A stretch of DNA of 28,527 nt. Source: a virus. The stretch is taken from positions 1 through 28,527 of IMG/VR virus record IMGVR_UViG_3300003322_000609; one strand, written 5' to 3'. A model generated the notes under the pieces. The model worked only from the letters and a program-made list of their open reading frames with translations. It made no database searches and was not told the origin of the DNA. Positions 5,381 through 12,798 of the stretch are shown one piece after another. Made by a program: the position numbers and the translations under genes. How positions within the stretch are numbered: the stretch's first letter is position 1; each line of letters opens with the position of its first letter.

Positions 5381-6099
5381 TTTGTCCTACCTTGAATTTG
5401 AGATCCCTTTGTGATCTTTAGTCCTGAAAACGATTCCAATCCATAGGCCGAAACCTGTTGCTTTATAACATTTTTCTTAAATTCGATACATCCGATCGGG
5501 AATCTTCCAGCGGCAATTTCCTTTATCAATGCCAAAGGATCGGATACTTCAACCTCTAATGTCTTTTTGGAGTATACTGTTCCGGATTCAGTTTTTATCT
5601 GTCTCGTCGTCTCCTCTGGAACAATAGAAACTGGCACAATCATAGCGGCATCTTCTCTTAGGGTTTCGGCTTTTTCTAAATCTCCAGAAGCTTCAGCTTT
5701 TTCGATTTTCTTTTCGATCTTAGCTTTCGCTTTTTCTGCCTCTTTTCTGGCTGCTTCGTCTGCCAATCTTATCGCTTCTCTTTTTTCTCTTTCTTTCCTT
5801 TGGTGGTATATATTTAATCCTGAATGAAGCAATGCTACCAATTCTTTAATCGGTCCAGTTTCGGAAGAGATCTCCGCAAGCTTATCTTTCCATTTTTGGT
5901 GAAGAGCCACTCTTTCCGGCTCGTGATCTTCCTCGATCTGTTCGATCAGCTTCTTTCCCTGCTGCCAAATATCTGCGATTATAGCCTGGGCCTCATCGGT
6001 GTTTATTGTTACGAACAGTTTGCCTTTATCATCTTTTGATAAAAATGGGGCGAGCGTTGTCCTGATTGAAACTGCCTTGTTTTCTAACTCTGCATTCAT
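5377..6099 (-). CDS. Coiled-coil protein of the recombination cassette
   Basis: A 240-residue protein. Residues 1-115 are helical, 110-150 form a highly charged Lys/Glu/Ala coiled coil, and the C-terminal 75 residues are a beta/alpha domain with EVSDPLALIKEIAAGRFPIG and a final LKITKG. I recognise the tail pattern (V-x-D-P-x-A-L-hydrophobic...G-x-x-P) from phage proteins encoded next to RecT/exonuclease pairs, but no biochemical role is known to me. A role in recombination or in replication is inferred from position. AAGGAG seven bases upstream of the ATG is a strong ribosome binding site. Confidence 0.6.
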   Translation of the reverse strand: MNAELENKAVSIRTTLAPFLSKDDKGKLFVTINTDEAQAIIADIWQQGKKLIEQIEEDHEPERVALHQKWKDKLAEISSETGPIKELVALLHSGLNIYHQRKEREKREAIRLADEAARKEAEKAKAKIEKKIEKAEASGDLEKAETLREDAAMIVPVSIVPEETTRQIKTESGTVYSKKTLEVEVSDPLALIKEIAAGRFPIGCIEFKKNVIKQQVSAYGLESFSGLKITKGSQIQGRTK

Positions 6100-6102
6100 A
6101 TT

Positions 6103-6351
6103 TCATTCTCCTTTTAGTTGTATATTGCTAAGATTTTTACAATCGCGAGAAGTATCCGCATTAGGACCGCACCAATTGATCTGGCAGGGCATCCCCTCTA
6201 TACACTGAACTTCTTCGCGATTGATTAACTGGAAGTATGTCTTGATCTTTTGATCTCTTTCCCAATCTTCTATATGATCGTTACAGGAGATAAGACTTAT
6301 AATAATAAGCAAAAATGAAATATTAATCTTGATCTTATTATTAACTCTCAT
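6103..6351 (-). CDS. Small lipoprotein
   Basis: An 82-residue protein with a basic N-terminus, a hydrophobic core FLLIIISLIS and Cys23 as likely lipidation site (LISC). Ser before the Cys is allowed in spirochete lipoboxes. The mature part has four further Cys residues (for example QCIEGMPCQINWCG), which could form two disulfides outside the cytoplasm. It lies between the exonuclease and the coiled-coil protein, an odd place for an exported product; a surface or superinfection role is possible but unproven. Confidence 0.65.
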   Translation of the reverse strand: MRVNNKIKINISFLLIIISLISCNDHIEDWERDQKIKTYFQLINREEVQCIEGMPCQINWCGPNADTSRDCKNLSNIQLKGE

Positions 6352-6354
6352 GAT

Positions 6355-6957
6355 CTACCATCCTGTTTTCAAATATTCCTGAATACGCTTATCAATCCAA
6401 TATCTTTGAACCATCTTTAAAAAAATATCCATCGCTGCCGGATTGCTTACAGACTTCAAGGAGTATCCTGTTATTTGTTTTTCGAGAACTAATATATAGT
6501 ATTTATTTTTTAGAGTTTTATAAATTCCTAGATCCCTAGCTGCATAATCATACCCAGCGCACTGGAGAGCGTGAATATAGGGCTTTGCGTAAGTTCGCTT
6601 GAGATCCACTATTCCCTTTTCAAACAATAGATCTAATGTTCCTCCATAGATTGGAGATCGCGAAAATACAGTTAATTCACAATCAACCAATGCACCAAGA
6701 TGGGGAAAACTTTCATCGATGAATAGTTTAAAATTTTCGATATAATGCTCATATCCAGGTTTTATTTTTTTTGTTTTTATATAAAGCTGGACCGCATGAT
6801 GGTTTTCTTGTCCTTCCCTTCTCCATTGTTCCATCATTTCTTCAGTAAAATGAAGAGGGAAGTCCATCGGCAGCAATTCCGTTACAGATGGAATTTTGAT
6901 CCCATCTCTTGTGTATGTATGCTCGTATGGATCGAATTCAAATTTTGGAATATGCAC
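6355..6957 (-). CDS. PD-(D/E)XK exonuclease, partner of RecT
   Basis: A 200-residue protein with the core of the Cas4/RecB/YqaJ-type nuclease fold: Glu94 (CELTVFS), Asp109 in YGGTLDLLFE, then IVDLKR with Asp118 and Lys120, and the QxxxY helix LQCAGYDYA (Gln132). These are the metal-binding and catalytic residues of PD-(D/E)XK nucleases. The gene begins at GTG 6957 (after GAGG) and overlaps the recT-like gene. In such pairs the exonuclease makes 3' single strands on which the annealing protein loads. It is about the length of a minimal phage exonuclease. Confidence 0.85.
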   Translation of the reverse strand: MHIPKFEFDPYEHTYTRDGIKIPSVTELLPMDFPLHFTEEMMEQWRREGQENHHAVQLYIKTKKIKPGYEHYIENFKLFIDESFPHLGALVDCELTVFSRSPIYGGTLDLLFEKGIVDLKRTYAKPYIHALQCAGYDYAARDLGIYKTLKNKYYILVLEKQITGYSLKSVSNPAAMDIFLKMVQRYWIDKRIQEYLKTGW

Positions 6958-7897
6958 TTATGGCCTCTTTCTCAAAGGACTTCAAAATAGACTTTCCGAT
7001 TTCCATGATGTCAGGAGGATGCTTCGCCTTGGTCCACTCCTCTGTTCTTCTTGCGATTTCCTTTTGAATTTCTTCTAAGTTTGTATCTGGAACACCTATC
7101 GGAATGATCTCCAATGCTTTCCTGAGCATTTGCACTCGTTTATCCTCTTCTCCATTAGGATTTTCTGGGAGAGTTTCTATGTCTATGTAAGGACGGACAA
7201 TCTTATATCCGAATTCGTTCGAATCCTCTATCTCGGAGGCTATGTTTACCTCTGGAGAAAGATCTAATGTTTTACATAATTTCTTAAGGACTGTTTTTTG
7301 CCATTGATCAGCTTCCCATTTTATCCAAGGAGAATCATTCGAATCCAAAGATTTCGACATATTTTTGACGGCCAAGACTTCTTCTTGAGTCATTACCTTG
7401 AATAAAGGCTCCGATTTTCCTTTCAATTTCGCAATAGCATATGCTCCTATAAGATCACCTCGATCTCCAGTTAAAGGCTTACGGTGTTTTATATACGGAG
7501 TTGTACCTTCCTCTGATTCGAAAGTATCGTTTTTGCGAATGACCTCCGCCTTGATCGACTCTAATCCATTACGCATAGCTAAATTTATATAGCCCTTGTA
7601 TCCTGGCATGAACTGACATTCTTTTTGCTTTGTTTTAGAATTAAAAAATGGAATAAAGTACGCATGCCCAAGAATTGGATCGGGAGATAGTTTGAGAGAT
7701 GCGCAATCAAGTATAGATATTATAATTGAAGAGCGAGAGCATTCGAGCAGCTTTTCCTTTGTCTGTCGCACTACTAACTGAAAATATTTTTCTACTGGTA
7801 TTTCGGATTTTTTACCCAAAAGATCTTCAATTGCCGGAAGATAAGAACGTATGTCCCTTTCGATTTGATCTGCGATTTCTTTTTTAGATTGTGCCAT
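6938..7897 (-). CDS. recT: RecT-family single-strand annealing protein
   Basis: A 319-residue protein with the characteristic RecT core: DCASLKLSPDPILGHAYFIP, then CQFMPGYKGYINLAMRNG, AEVIRKNDTF and GDLIGAYAIAKLKG, followed by the Trp-rich WEADQWQKTVLKKLCKTLDLSP. RecT proteins bind single strands and promote annealing and strand invasion during phage recombination. The charged C-terminal 80 residues vary in the family. It starts at ATG 7897, after GGAG, and its end overlaps the exonuclease gene. Confidence 0.95.
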   Translation of the reverse strand: MAQSKKEIADQIERDIRSYLPAIEDLLGKKSEIPVEKYFQLVVRQTKEKLLECSRSSIIISILDCASLKLSPDPILGHAYFIPFFNSKTKQKECQFMPGYKGYINLAMRNGLESIKAEVIRKNDTFESEEGTTPYIKHRKPLTGDRGDLIGAYAIAKLKGKSEPLFKVMTQEEVLAVKNMSKSLDSNDSPWIKWEADQWQKTVLKKLCKTLDLSPEVNIASEIEDSNEFGYKIVRPYIDIETLPENPNGEEDKRVQMLRKALEIIPIGVPDTNLEEIQKEIARRTEEWTKAKHPPDIMEIGKSILKSFEKEAISAYSKI

Positions 7898-8240
7898 GAC
7901 TGACTATCTCCAGAAAATATTCCTCAACACATTCGATCGTGCCTTCGATTCTGATATGACCCGCTTCCGTTTCGAAATATTTATGTAGTTCAAAGCGGAG
8001 CCCGTCACCTTCATTATGATCATATATCGTCCCTGCGACAAATGTCCGATGTCCCTTAAAAGAAATCATCGCAAGACTCGTTTCTCCCGTTACGGCATAT
8101 CCCTTTGATTTTCCGCCTTCGAAAACATGTCTCTTTCTTGGGAATTTGGTCAGTATATGAAGCTTGATTTTTAGAAATTCTTTTTTCTGATCATCGATAT
8201 TGAATTTTTCTTTTATATATTTCTGAACTGAATCCATCAT
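7884..8240 (-). CDS. Hypothetical protein (118 aa)
   Basis: A protein with a charged helical N-terminus (about residues 1-35) and a beta-rich remainder, for example KGYAVTGETSLAMISFKGHR and RIEGTIECVEEYFLEIV. No family recognised. The start overlaps the previous stop by ATGA and its 3' end overlaps recT by 14 bases, so it belongs to the recombination transcript. Confidence 0.6.
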   Translation of the reverse strand: MMDSVQKYIKEKFNIDDQKKEFLKIKLHILTKFPRKRHVFEGGKSKGYAVTGETSLAMISFKGHRTFVAGTIYDHNEGDGLRFELHKYFETEAGHIRIEGTIECVEEYFLEIVSHGTI

Positions 8241-8536
8241 TTTGTCCCATGAATTTTCTTATATAGATTTATACCGTAGGTTTTGTCTTCGAGTTCTCGG
8301 GGTTCGATGTAAAGCCATTCAATATCGAAAACCATTGCGATTCGCTTTTGGATAACACGTCCGTCAGCGTCTATATTATTACAAATATCTAATAATTGTA
8401 TAGAATTAAGACGCTCCGGTTTTTGGTCCGGTGATTCGCAAGAATTGCTATAGCCTACCCACCACTGCACATCGTCGATCATTTCGATGGCTTCTTTTGG
8501 GATCTGTTTGATACTTGTGAATTCATCTTGCTTCAT
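8237..8536 (-). CDS. First gene of the early operon, unknown function
   Basis: I start this at ATG 8536 (MKQDEFTSIKQIPKEAIEMI), giving 99 residues. An in-frame start at 8620 would lie inside the terminator hairpin and is unlikely. The protein has DDVQWWVGYSNSC and a beta-rich C-terminal half (KRIAMVFDIEWLYIEP). There is no clear ribosome binding site before ATG 8536. No family recognised. It is the first gene after the late terminator, so an early promoter probably lies at about 8540-8590, but no convincing -35/-10 pair stands out there. Confidence 0.6.
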   Translation of the reverse strand: MKQDEFTSIKQIPKEAIEMIDDVQWWVGYSNSCESPDQKPERLNSIQLLDICNNIDADGRVIQKRIAMVFDIEWLYIEPRELEDKTYGINLYKKIHGTK

Positions 8537-8594
8537 AACATTGCAAGTTATCTGATTAGATATTTTTGACAAGAGATTTTTATTCAACGAGGAC

Positions 8595-8619
8595 AAAAAA
8601 AATGCCGGATAAACCGGCA
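8595..8619 (-). terminator. Rho-independent terminator of the late/lysis operon
   Basis: On the minus strand TGCCGG-TTTAT-CCGGCA forms a six-pair GC-rich stem with a five-base loop, followed directly by eight T residues. It sits 32 bases after the stop of the spanin gene and separates the structural/lysis genes from the recombination genes. Confidence 0.9.
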
Positions 8620-8651
8620 AATGTACGGAGACAATGAATCTTAAGATTCCT

Positions 8652-9104
8652 TTATTTATGAGGAGTGAATCTCCCGATTATGTTTCCTATGGCTCCAAAT
8701 CCAAAATTACGGAAATACCAGCCAATTATCAGAAAAATAACATATCCGACAGTACCTATTCCAACAAATAATTTGAACTTTCGATAAGGTCCAATTTCAT
8801 TTTCAAGATCAGCAATTTCTTTATTCTTTTCGGCTATGATTTTATCTTTCGCCAATGATTCTTTCTCCAGATAATCAGAATAAACCTTCTCTTGTGATGC
8901 TATTGATATTAGATTCTCAATATTATATAAAAGATCTTGAGATCCATTCTTGCTTTTGTCTTTCTTGAAATCATCTATTGCTTTTTCTGCTGCTTTTATT
9001 GCGGGTTCGGATTTTGGCCTAATTGGAATTTGTTCCGAAATACAAGCTATCATTACAAAGGCAATAAATAGAACCGAATAAAAGAGATATTTAATCTTAC
9101 TCAT
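8652..9104 (-). CDS. Candidate unimolecular spanin
   Basis: Start taken at ATG 9104, with AAGGAA upstream and overlap with the holin stop; a longer reading would put 24 polar residues ahead of the signal. The 150-residue product has a lipoprotein signal (LFYSVLFIAFVMIAC, lipidation at Cys21), a charged helical region with coiled-coil potential (about 35-108, including KDKIIAEKNKEIADLENEIG), and a C-terminal membrane span at about 112-131, followed by 19 residues. A lipidated N-terminus plus a C-terminal inner-membrane anchor is the u-spanin architecture (T1 gp11 type), which links and fuses inner and outer membranes at the last step of lysis. Identification rests on architecture and on its place at the end of the lysis cassette. 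Confidence 0.7.
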   Translation of the reverse strand: MSKIKYLFYSVLFIAFVMIACISEQIPIRPKSEPAIKAAEKAIDDFKKDKSKNGSQDLLYNIENLISIASQEKVYSDYLEKESLAKDKIIAEKNKEIADLENEIGPYRKFKLFVGIGTVGYVIFLIIGWYFRNFGFGAIGNIIGRFTPHK

Positions 9105-9339
9105 TTCCTTTTGCCTTTTTAAATTTTCTATAAAATTCAAGCCCCGGTTTAGCAAAGAATATTCCAAATCCGACAAGACTTACCAAGCCAATAAAAGGAA
9201 TATGATAAGAATCTCCGCCCCTAACTATATCAACTCCGGGACTTTTCCCTGCTAATGATAAAGCCGCTTCAAAAAAAACAAAGATAAACCCCATTGCGAG
9301 GCCTATTCTTCTATTTGCATTTATTCGATTGTCTGTCAT
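9097..9339 (-). CDS. Two-span membrane protein, candidate holin
   Basis: An 80-residue protein with hydrophobic segments at about 13-30 (GLAMGFIFVFFEAALSLA) and 47-63 (IPFIGLVSLVGFGIFF), a short loop with GVDIVRGGD between them, and a basic C-terminal tail KKAKGNE. Size, two spans and a charged end match class II holins. It lies directly after the endolysin candidate, preceded by GAGGTGAG. A holin forms inner-membrane holes that time lysis. The call depends on context; other small phage membrane proteins look alike. Confidence 0.6.
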   Translation of the reverse strand: MTDNRINANRRIGLAMGFIFVFFEAALSLAGKSPGVDIVRGGDSYHIPFIGLVSLVGFGIFFAKPGLEFYRKFKKAKGNE

Positions 9340-9343
9340 ATTC

Positions 9344-9931
9344 TCACCTCATTGCCAAATAATATGGTTTTCCTGCTATTTTTGACTTAAGAAAATCCGA
9401 AGGATAAATAATCCCATTCCCATTATGGTCTTTGTATTTAGTAAGTGCATTTCCATAAGGATCTCCTACTTTATATCCATCTCCAATTTTTTCCCAAACA
9501 GGAATATAATGTCCGCCGGTTCCCTTCTTTGGATCCCCAGCTAGATTGGTGTACAACATGACTGGATAGCCCTGTATTAATATCTCATCCAATTCTGTCC
9601 AAGAACCCGGATTTCCGTGCGTTATCTTTAAATTAGGAAATTTTTCCATAGAATATTCAACATACGCCCTCAGATCTGAGCCGATTCTTCTTCCTTCGCT
9701 AAATATTTTTTTTGCCCAGGAGAATCTTTCTACAAGGGTATTTCCAAATCCCCTTGGCCCTAAATATGGTTCAAGATCCGCCACCATTGCGGCGACTGCT
9801 TCTAAACTTCCATATGATGAATCGAAAAATGATGCCATGCTGCACCAAGATGCATTTCCACAATCTGAAGTGCCTGGAATATTCTCTGTAGTTGCAACTT
9901 TTCTTTGATCTAAATATGCGGGTTTATTCAT
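9344..9931 (-). CDS. C39-like cysteine peptidase, candidate endolysin
   Basis: A 195-residue protein with the papain-like C39 triad in order: Cys24 in DCGNASWCSMAS, His141 in GTGGHYIPVW and Asp157 in KVGDPYGNALTKY. Gly-Gly-His-Tyr and VGDPYG are typical of the Peptidase_C39_2 group. There is no signal peptide and no separate wall-binding domain. It sits between two small membrane proteins and just before a spanin-like protein, where the endolysin should be, and no lysozyme, amidase or transglycosylase gene is present. It probably cleaves peptide stems or cross-links of peptidoglycan. The start at 9931 overlaps the previous stop by ATGA. Confidence 0.75.
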   Translation of the reverse strand: MNKPAYLDQRKVATTENIPGTSDCGNASWCSMASFFDSSYGSLEAVAAMVADLEPYLGPRGFGNTLVERFSWAKKIFSEGRRIGSDLRAYVEYSMEKFPNLKITHGNPGSWTELDEILIQGYPVMLYTNLAGDPKKGTGGHYIPVWEKIGDGYKVGDPYGNALTKYKDHNGNGIIYPSDFLKSKIAGKPYYLAMR

Positions 9932-10161
9932 CTGGGATTCCCTTTTGCTTCATGCTCAAGGACAAAAATTCTTCTTTCTTTATCCTTTAAATCATTTCTA
10001 ACCTCTTCCATGAATGCCTTATGATCTGCTTTGAGTTCCGCAAATGAAAGTTTAAAATATTCCATTTCAGTATCCCGTCTAGATTCCCATCTTATCAAAG
10101 TTATGAGAAGAACAAGAATAGATAGAGCCAATGATATCCATGTTGGTATTTTTTCCTTCAT
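9928..10161 (-). CDS. Small membrane protein with coiled-coil tail (77 aa)
   Basis: One N-terminal membrane span (about residues 7-24, WISLALSILVLLITLI), then a charged helical tail such as KADHKAFMEEVRNDLKDKER. This layout resembles the small phage proteins placed beside holins (XhlA-like, but with the span at the other end) or a short Rz-like protein. It is coupled by ATGA overlaps to the 49-residue gene upstream and the endolysin candidate downstream. It may assist lysis; this is inference from position. Confidence 0.6.
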   Translation of the reverse strand: MKEKIPTWISLALSILVLLITLIRWESRRDTEMEYFKLSFAELKADHKAFMEEVRNDLKDKERRIFVLEHEAKGNPR

Positions 10162-10307
10162 GATATTTCTTTATTATTATATTTTATTATTCTTGGATCA
10201 TCATCTTCTACTTGGATGATCTTTTCATTAGCTTCTAACTTTATCCCAGGCTGAGGGCCTGCATAATATCCCATCACTTGCTCATCTTTTAAATGTAAAT
10301 ATCTCAT
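10158..10307 (-). CDS. Small protein between fibre and lysis genes (49 aa)
   Basis: ATG 10307 overlaps the fibre stop (ATGA) and follows GAGG; TGA 10158-10160 overlaps the next ATG. The product begins MRYLHLKDEQVMGYYAGPQP and continues with EANEKIIQVEDDDPRIIKYN. Both coupled ends and the ribosome binding site make it a real gene. It may be a small fibre chaperone or virion accessory; nothing in the sequence decides this. Confidence 0.6.
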   Translation of the reverse strand: MRYLHLKDEQVMGYYAGPQPGIKLEANEKIIQVEDDDPRIIKYNNKEIS

Positions 10308-11638
10308 ATTATCCTCGAAAATCTATAACTCAATAGCATTACTTGTAGAGTTGTGGAAGTCTTGTCTGATCTAGCCCCAAATTGTGCAGAGCCATTTAAT
10401 CTTAAATTCAATACAACATCTGCGCCAAATGTTGATCCAAATCTATGAGTATATAAAGAAGAACTTGGAGCGGAATCGGTTTGATCGAGAGAAGTCAATA
10501 TTGCATAATTAGTACCAGAACTTCCTAAAACCTGGGATAATAATTCAGCAATTATTCCATCATAAGATGGAACATTAGCGCATGGGTATGAAGTCCTGCT
10601 TGTGCCTAAATTGACCACGTTAACTTCATTAACTATGGTAGACATTCTGTATCGAATGCTATCCCCTTCCGCCGAACTTATTACTTGAATATTAGATGCG
10701 GCTCCGGATTGAGTTTTGAAACATCCTATTAATCTTTTGTAATCATAATTGGCAGGCATTGTAGGAGAAGTAGAGGATGCCGAAATTAATATATCTACAA
10801 CCCCGGTATCGCTTCTCAATATTGCCCAAATAAAATAAGAAGTATTTACGGCACTTGATCCGGTATCTAAACCTCCATTTCCGGTTCCTACTGCCCAAGA
10901 GGCGTCTAGTCTTTTTACAATTGAGGCAGACAGATATATTACTTTTGTAAATGTAGCATCCCAGCACCAACCTGGAGATATTGCCCAATCATGTGCTGTA
11001 TCTCCAGAATCAATAGTTGGTACCATTCCATTGACATTCCTACTAAGAGGATAAAACTGTTCCTTAGGAAATGCTGATATGAGAGAATAATCGATTTTTT
11101 TAGGTGCACTCGATAGAGATCTAAGAACTGCATAATCTGAACCTGGAGACAATTGAGATCTTCCAAGTGAATCGGAAGAATCTGCAATTAATAAGGCTCC
11201 GTTTGATCCGACTGCTTGTCTCTGAACTGCGGAACCATCATGTATGCCTATATCACCCTTGGTAGTCAAAGGCCCGGACGATGCCAGCGATTGAAGAGTG
11301 TATAAAGAGGCATTAGATCCTAATCCATCGTAATTACAGATTACATTCTTTCCATCATCCGCTGGATTGGCGAAACAATAGCCCTTCTGAAGATTAACGA
11401 GAATTTGTCCAGCCGCTGGAAAGCTCCCGGAAATAGTTGTAACTATATTGAAGGGGGTTTGCGCTGTATTATCTTCGACAATTTCTAATGTTCCAGCACT
11501 TACACGATCTTGAAGTTGAAATCCATATTGTCCAGGAAATTCTACAAACTCCGCGATGGTATGCGATTCCGGATCCATTGTCCTAGGATATGCTACATTA
11601 TTATTCGGGTTTATTCTGAGATTGCTATAAGCTGTCAT
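10304..11638 (-). CDS. Tail fibre protein, non-glycine-rich paralogue
   Basis: A 444-residue protein. Residues 1-110 share a pattern with the start of the neighbouring fibre (RxxPxxxxxYP, a TIxEF strand, GFxL, YFA and YxGLG), probably a common tail-attachment domain. A short middle segment has LTTKGDIGIHDGSAVQRQAV, of the kind seen in phage fibre shafts. The C-terminal 250 residues contain DWAISPGWCWDATFTKVIYL, KRLDASWAVGTGNGGLDTGS and SPTMPANYDYKRLIG, a domain I recognise from many phage tail fibres. It likely contacts the host surface. It starts just after the stop of the Gly-rich fibre. Confidence 0.8.
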   Translation of the reverse strand: MTAYSNLRINPNNNVAYPRTMDPESHTIAEFVEFPGQYGFQLQDRVSAGTLEIVEDNTAQTPFNIVTTISGSFPAAGQILVNLQKGYCFANPADDGKNVICNYDGLGSNASLYTLQSLASSGPLTTKGDIGIHDGSAVQRQAVGSNGALLIADSSDSLGRSQLSPGSDYAVLRSLSSAPKKIDYSLISAFPKEQFYPLSRNVNGMVPTIDSGDTAHDWAISPGWCWDATFTKVIYLSASIVKRLDASWAVGTGNGGLDTGSSAVNTSYFIWAILRSDTGVVDILISASSTSPTMPANYDYKRLIGCFKTQSGAASNIQVISSAEGDSIRYRMSTIVNEVNVVNLGTSRTSYPCANVPSYDGIIAELLSQVLGSSGTNYAILTSLDQTDSAPSSSLYTHRFGSTFGADVVLNLRLNGSAQFGARSDKTSTTLQVMLLSYRFSRII

Positions 11639-11639
11639 A

Positions 11640-12797
11640 TTAATACCAGATTATTACAGCACCAGCTGCGCCTGCTCCGCCTGCGGATGATCCATTAGAA
11701 CCAGCCAATGCAGACCCAGAGCCACCACCACCACCATAGGGTCTTCCAGTGCCACCACTATTTATTCCACTGGCTCCACCTAGACCGCCTGGGCCTCCAC
11801 CATTGGAGCCTCCTTTGGCCATAGTAGTACTACTAGACGATGTATTTGAGAATGAAAATCCAGGTGAACCAGCACCAAGACCTCCATTCAAGTCGCCACT
11901 ACTGCCTGCTCCACTTGCTCCTCCGGCAAATCCTAAATTTCCTGCGGCCCCACCGCCACCGCCAGAAGCAGAGCAATATGCGCCGAATGAAGAAGTCCCT
12001 CCAGCGCCTCCGCTAGTGGTTCCTGCTGGATTCCCGGCAGTCCCAGCAGCACCAACTGTAATAGAAATATTGTCTCCAGGGGTCAGGCCAGTAATGCGTT
12101 TTTCCGCAATCCCGCCGCCGCCGCCGCCGCCGCCGACCTCAATCGCATCATCCGTAGCAGAACTAGTAGAGCTGCCACCACCACCACCGCCACCTATAAC
12201 TCTTACATAACATTGAGTTACTCCAGCGGGAACTGTCCAAGTTCCTGAGGATGTAAAAAGCTGTATTCTGGGGATAGCATTCAAAATGTTCCCAGATAAA
12301 GTCAGGTCTCCTGAGATATTTATATTCGCCTCAGCATTAATATTTCCAGTTGTATTGATATCGCCTAGGACATTCAAATTTTCTTCTATTGTTAGATCAC
12401 CAGGAATAGTTTCGTCTGCCAATATTCCCGCTATATTGTCAGAATGAATGACTGCACCAAGCCCCCAATAATCAACGATGATGTCTTCGCCAGCTTGCGC
12501 AGAATTACATTCCACAAATCCAGTTGCGAAATAGGTAGGTTCATCATAATCAACTACATATTGAAGAGAAGATGGGGCCTGGTTACGGCTTGTTTCGGTG
12601 AGAAGAGTTTGGGCAGAGTTATTTAATTTAACAATGATAGGAGTCCCAGTCACTCCATTGAATACTGGAGCTTCTTTTAAATAAAATCCCCAGGTATTAT
12701 TATCATCATGAAACTCTATAGTATAGATTTCGGAAAGGATCTGAACTGGATACCGTTGACCGTCCCTAGGCCTAACTCTCCAATTTTTAAACGCCAT
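11640..12797 (-). CDS. Tail fibre with polyglycine receptor-type domain
   Basis: A 385-residue protein. The N-terminal ~115 residues resemble the next fibre. Residues ~130-170 hold beta-helix-like repeats (DINTTGNINAEANINISGDL). Then QLFTSSGTWTVPAGVTQCYV opens a glycine-rich domain with runs of seven and eight Gly and ends with GGAGAAGAVIIWY. This opening and ending are typical of phage glycine-rich tip domains, in which Gly runs form packed polyglycine-II helices and variable loops between them bind receptors. The Gly runs are coded by GGT/GGC triplet repeats that could change length. Complementary-strand frames here (proline-rich) are artefacts of this composition. Confidence 0.85.
   Translation of the reverse strand: MAFKNWRVRPRDGQRYPVQILSEIYTIEFHDDNNTWGFYLKEAPVFNGVTGTPIIVKLNNSAQTLLTETSRNQAPSSLQYVVDYDEPTYFATGFVECNSAQAGEDIIVDYWGLGAVIHSDNIAGILADETIPGDLTIEENLNVLGDINTTGNINAEANINISGDLTLSGNILNAIPRIQLFTSSGTWTVPAGVTQCYVRVIGGGGGGGSSTSSATDDAIEVGGGGGGGGIAEKRITGLTPGDNISITVGAAGTAGNPAGTTSGGAGGTSSFGAYCSASGGGGGAAGNLGFAGGASGAGSSGDLNGGLGAGSPGFSFSNTSSSSTTMAKGGSNGGGPGGLGGASGINSGGTGRPYGGGGGSGSALAGSNGSSAGGAGAAGAVIIWY
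12112..12135. repeat. (CCG)8 trinucleotide repeat inside the fibre gene
   Basis: Eight perfect CCG units on the + strand, read on the minus strand as a run of eight glycines after GluVal. Shorter CCA/CCG runs encode the other Gly tracts of the same domain (around 11722-11736, 12174-12194). Slippage by whole triplets would add or remove glycines without a frameshift. Confidence 0.9.
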
Positions 12798-12798
12798 G

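Noticed and set aside
8537-8594. Early promoter with TTGTCA or TTGAAT as -35
   Set aside because: No -10 sequence occurs at 16-18 bases; the spacing to GATAAC is only 14. A promoter is expected here but cannot be placed.
8537-8620. N-terminal extension of the first early gene to 8620
   Set aside because: It would place the start and first codons inside the terminator hairpin and T-run.
11749-12210. Proline-rich 153-residue frame on the + strand
   Set aside because: It is the complement of the polyglycine fibre domain; CCG/CCA repeats read as proline. No ribosome binding site, and all neighbours are on the minus strand.
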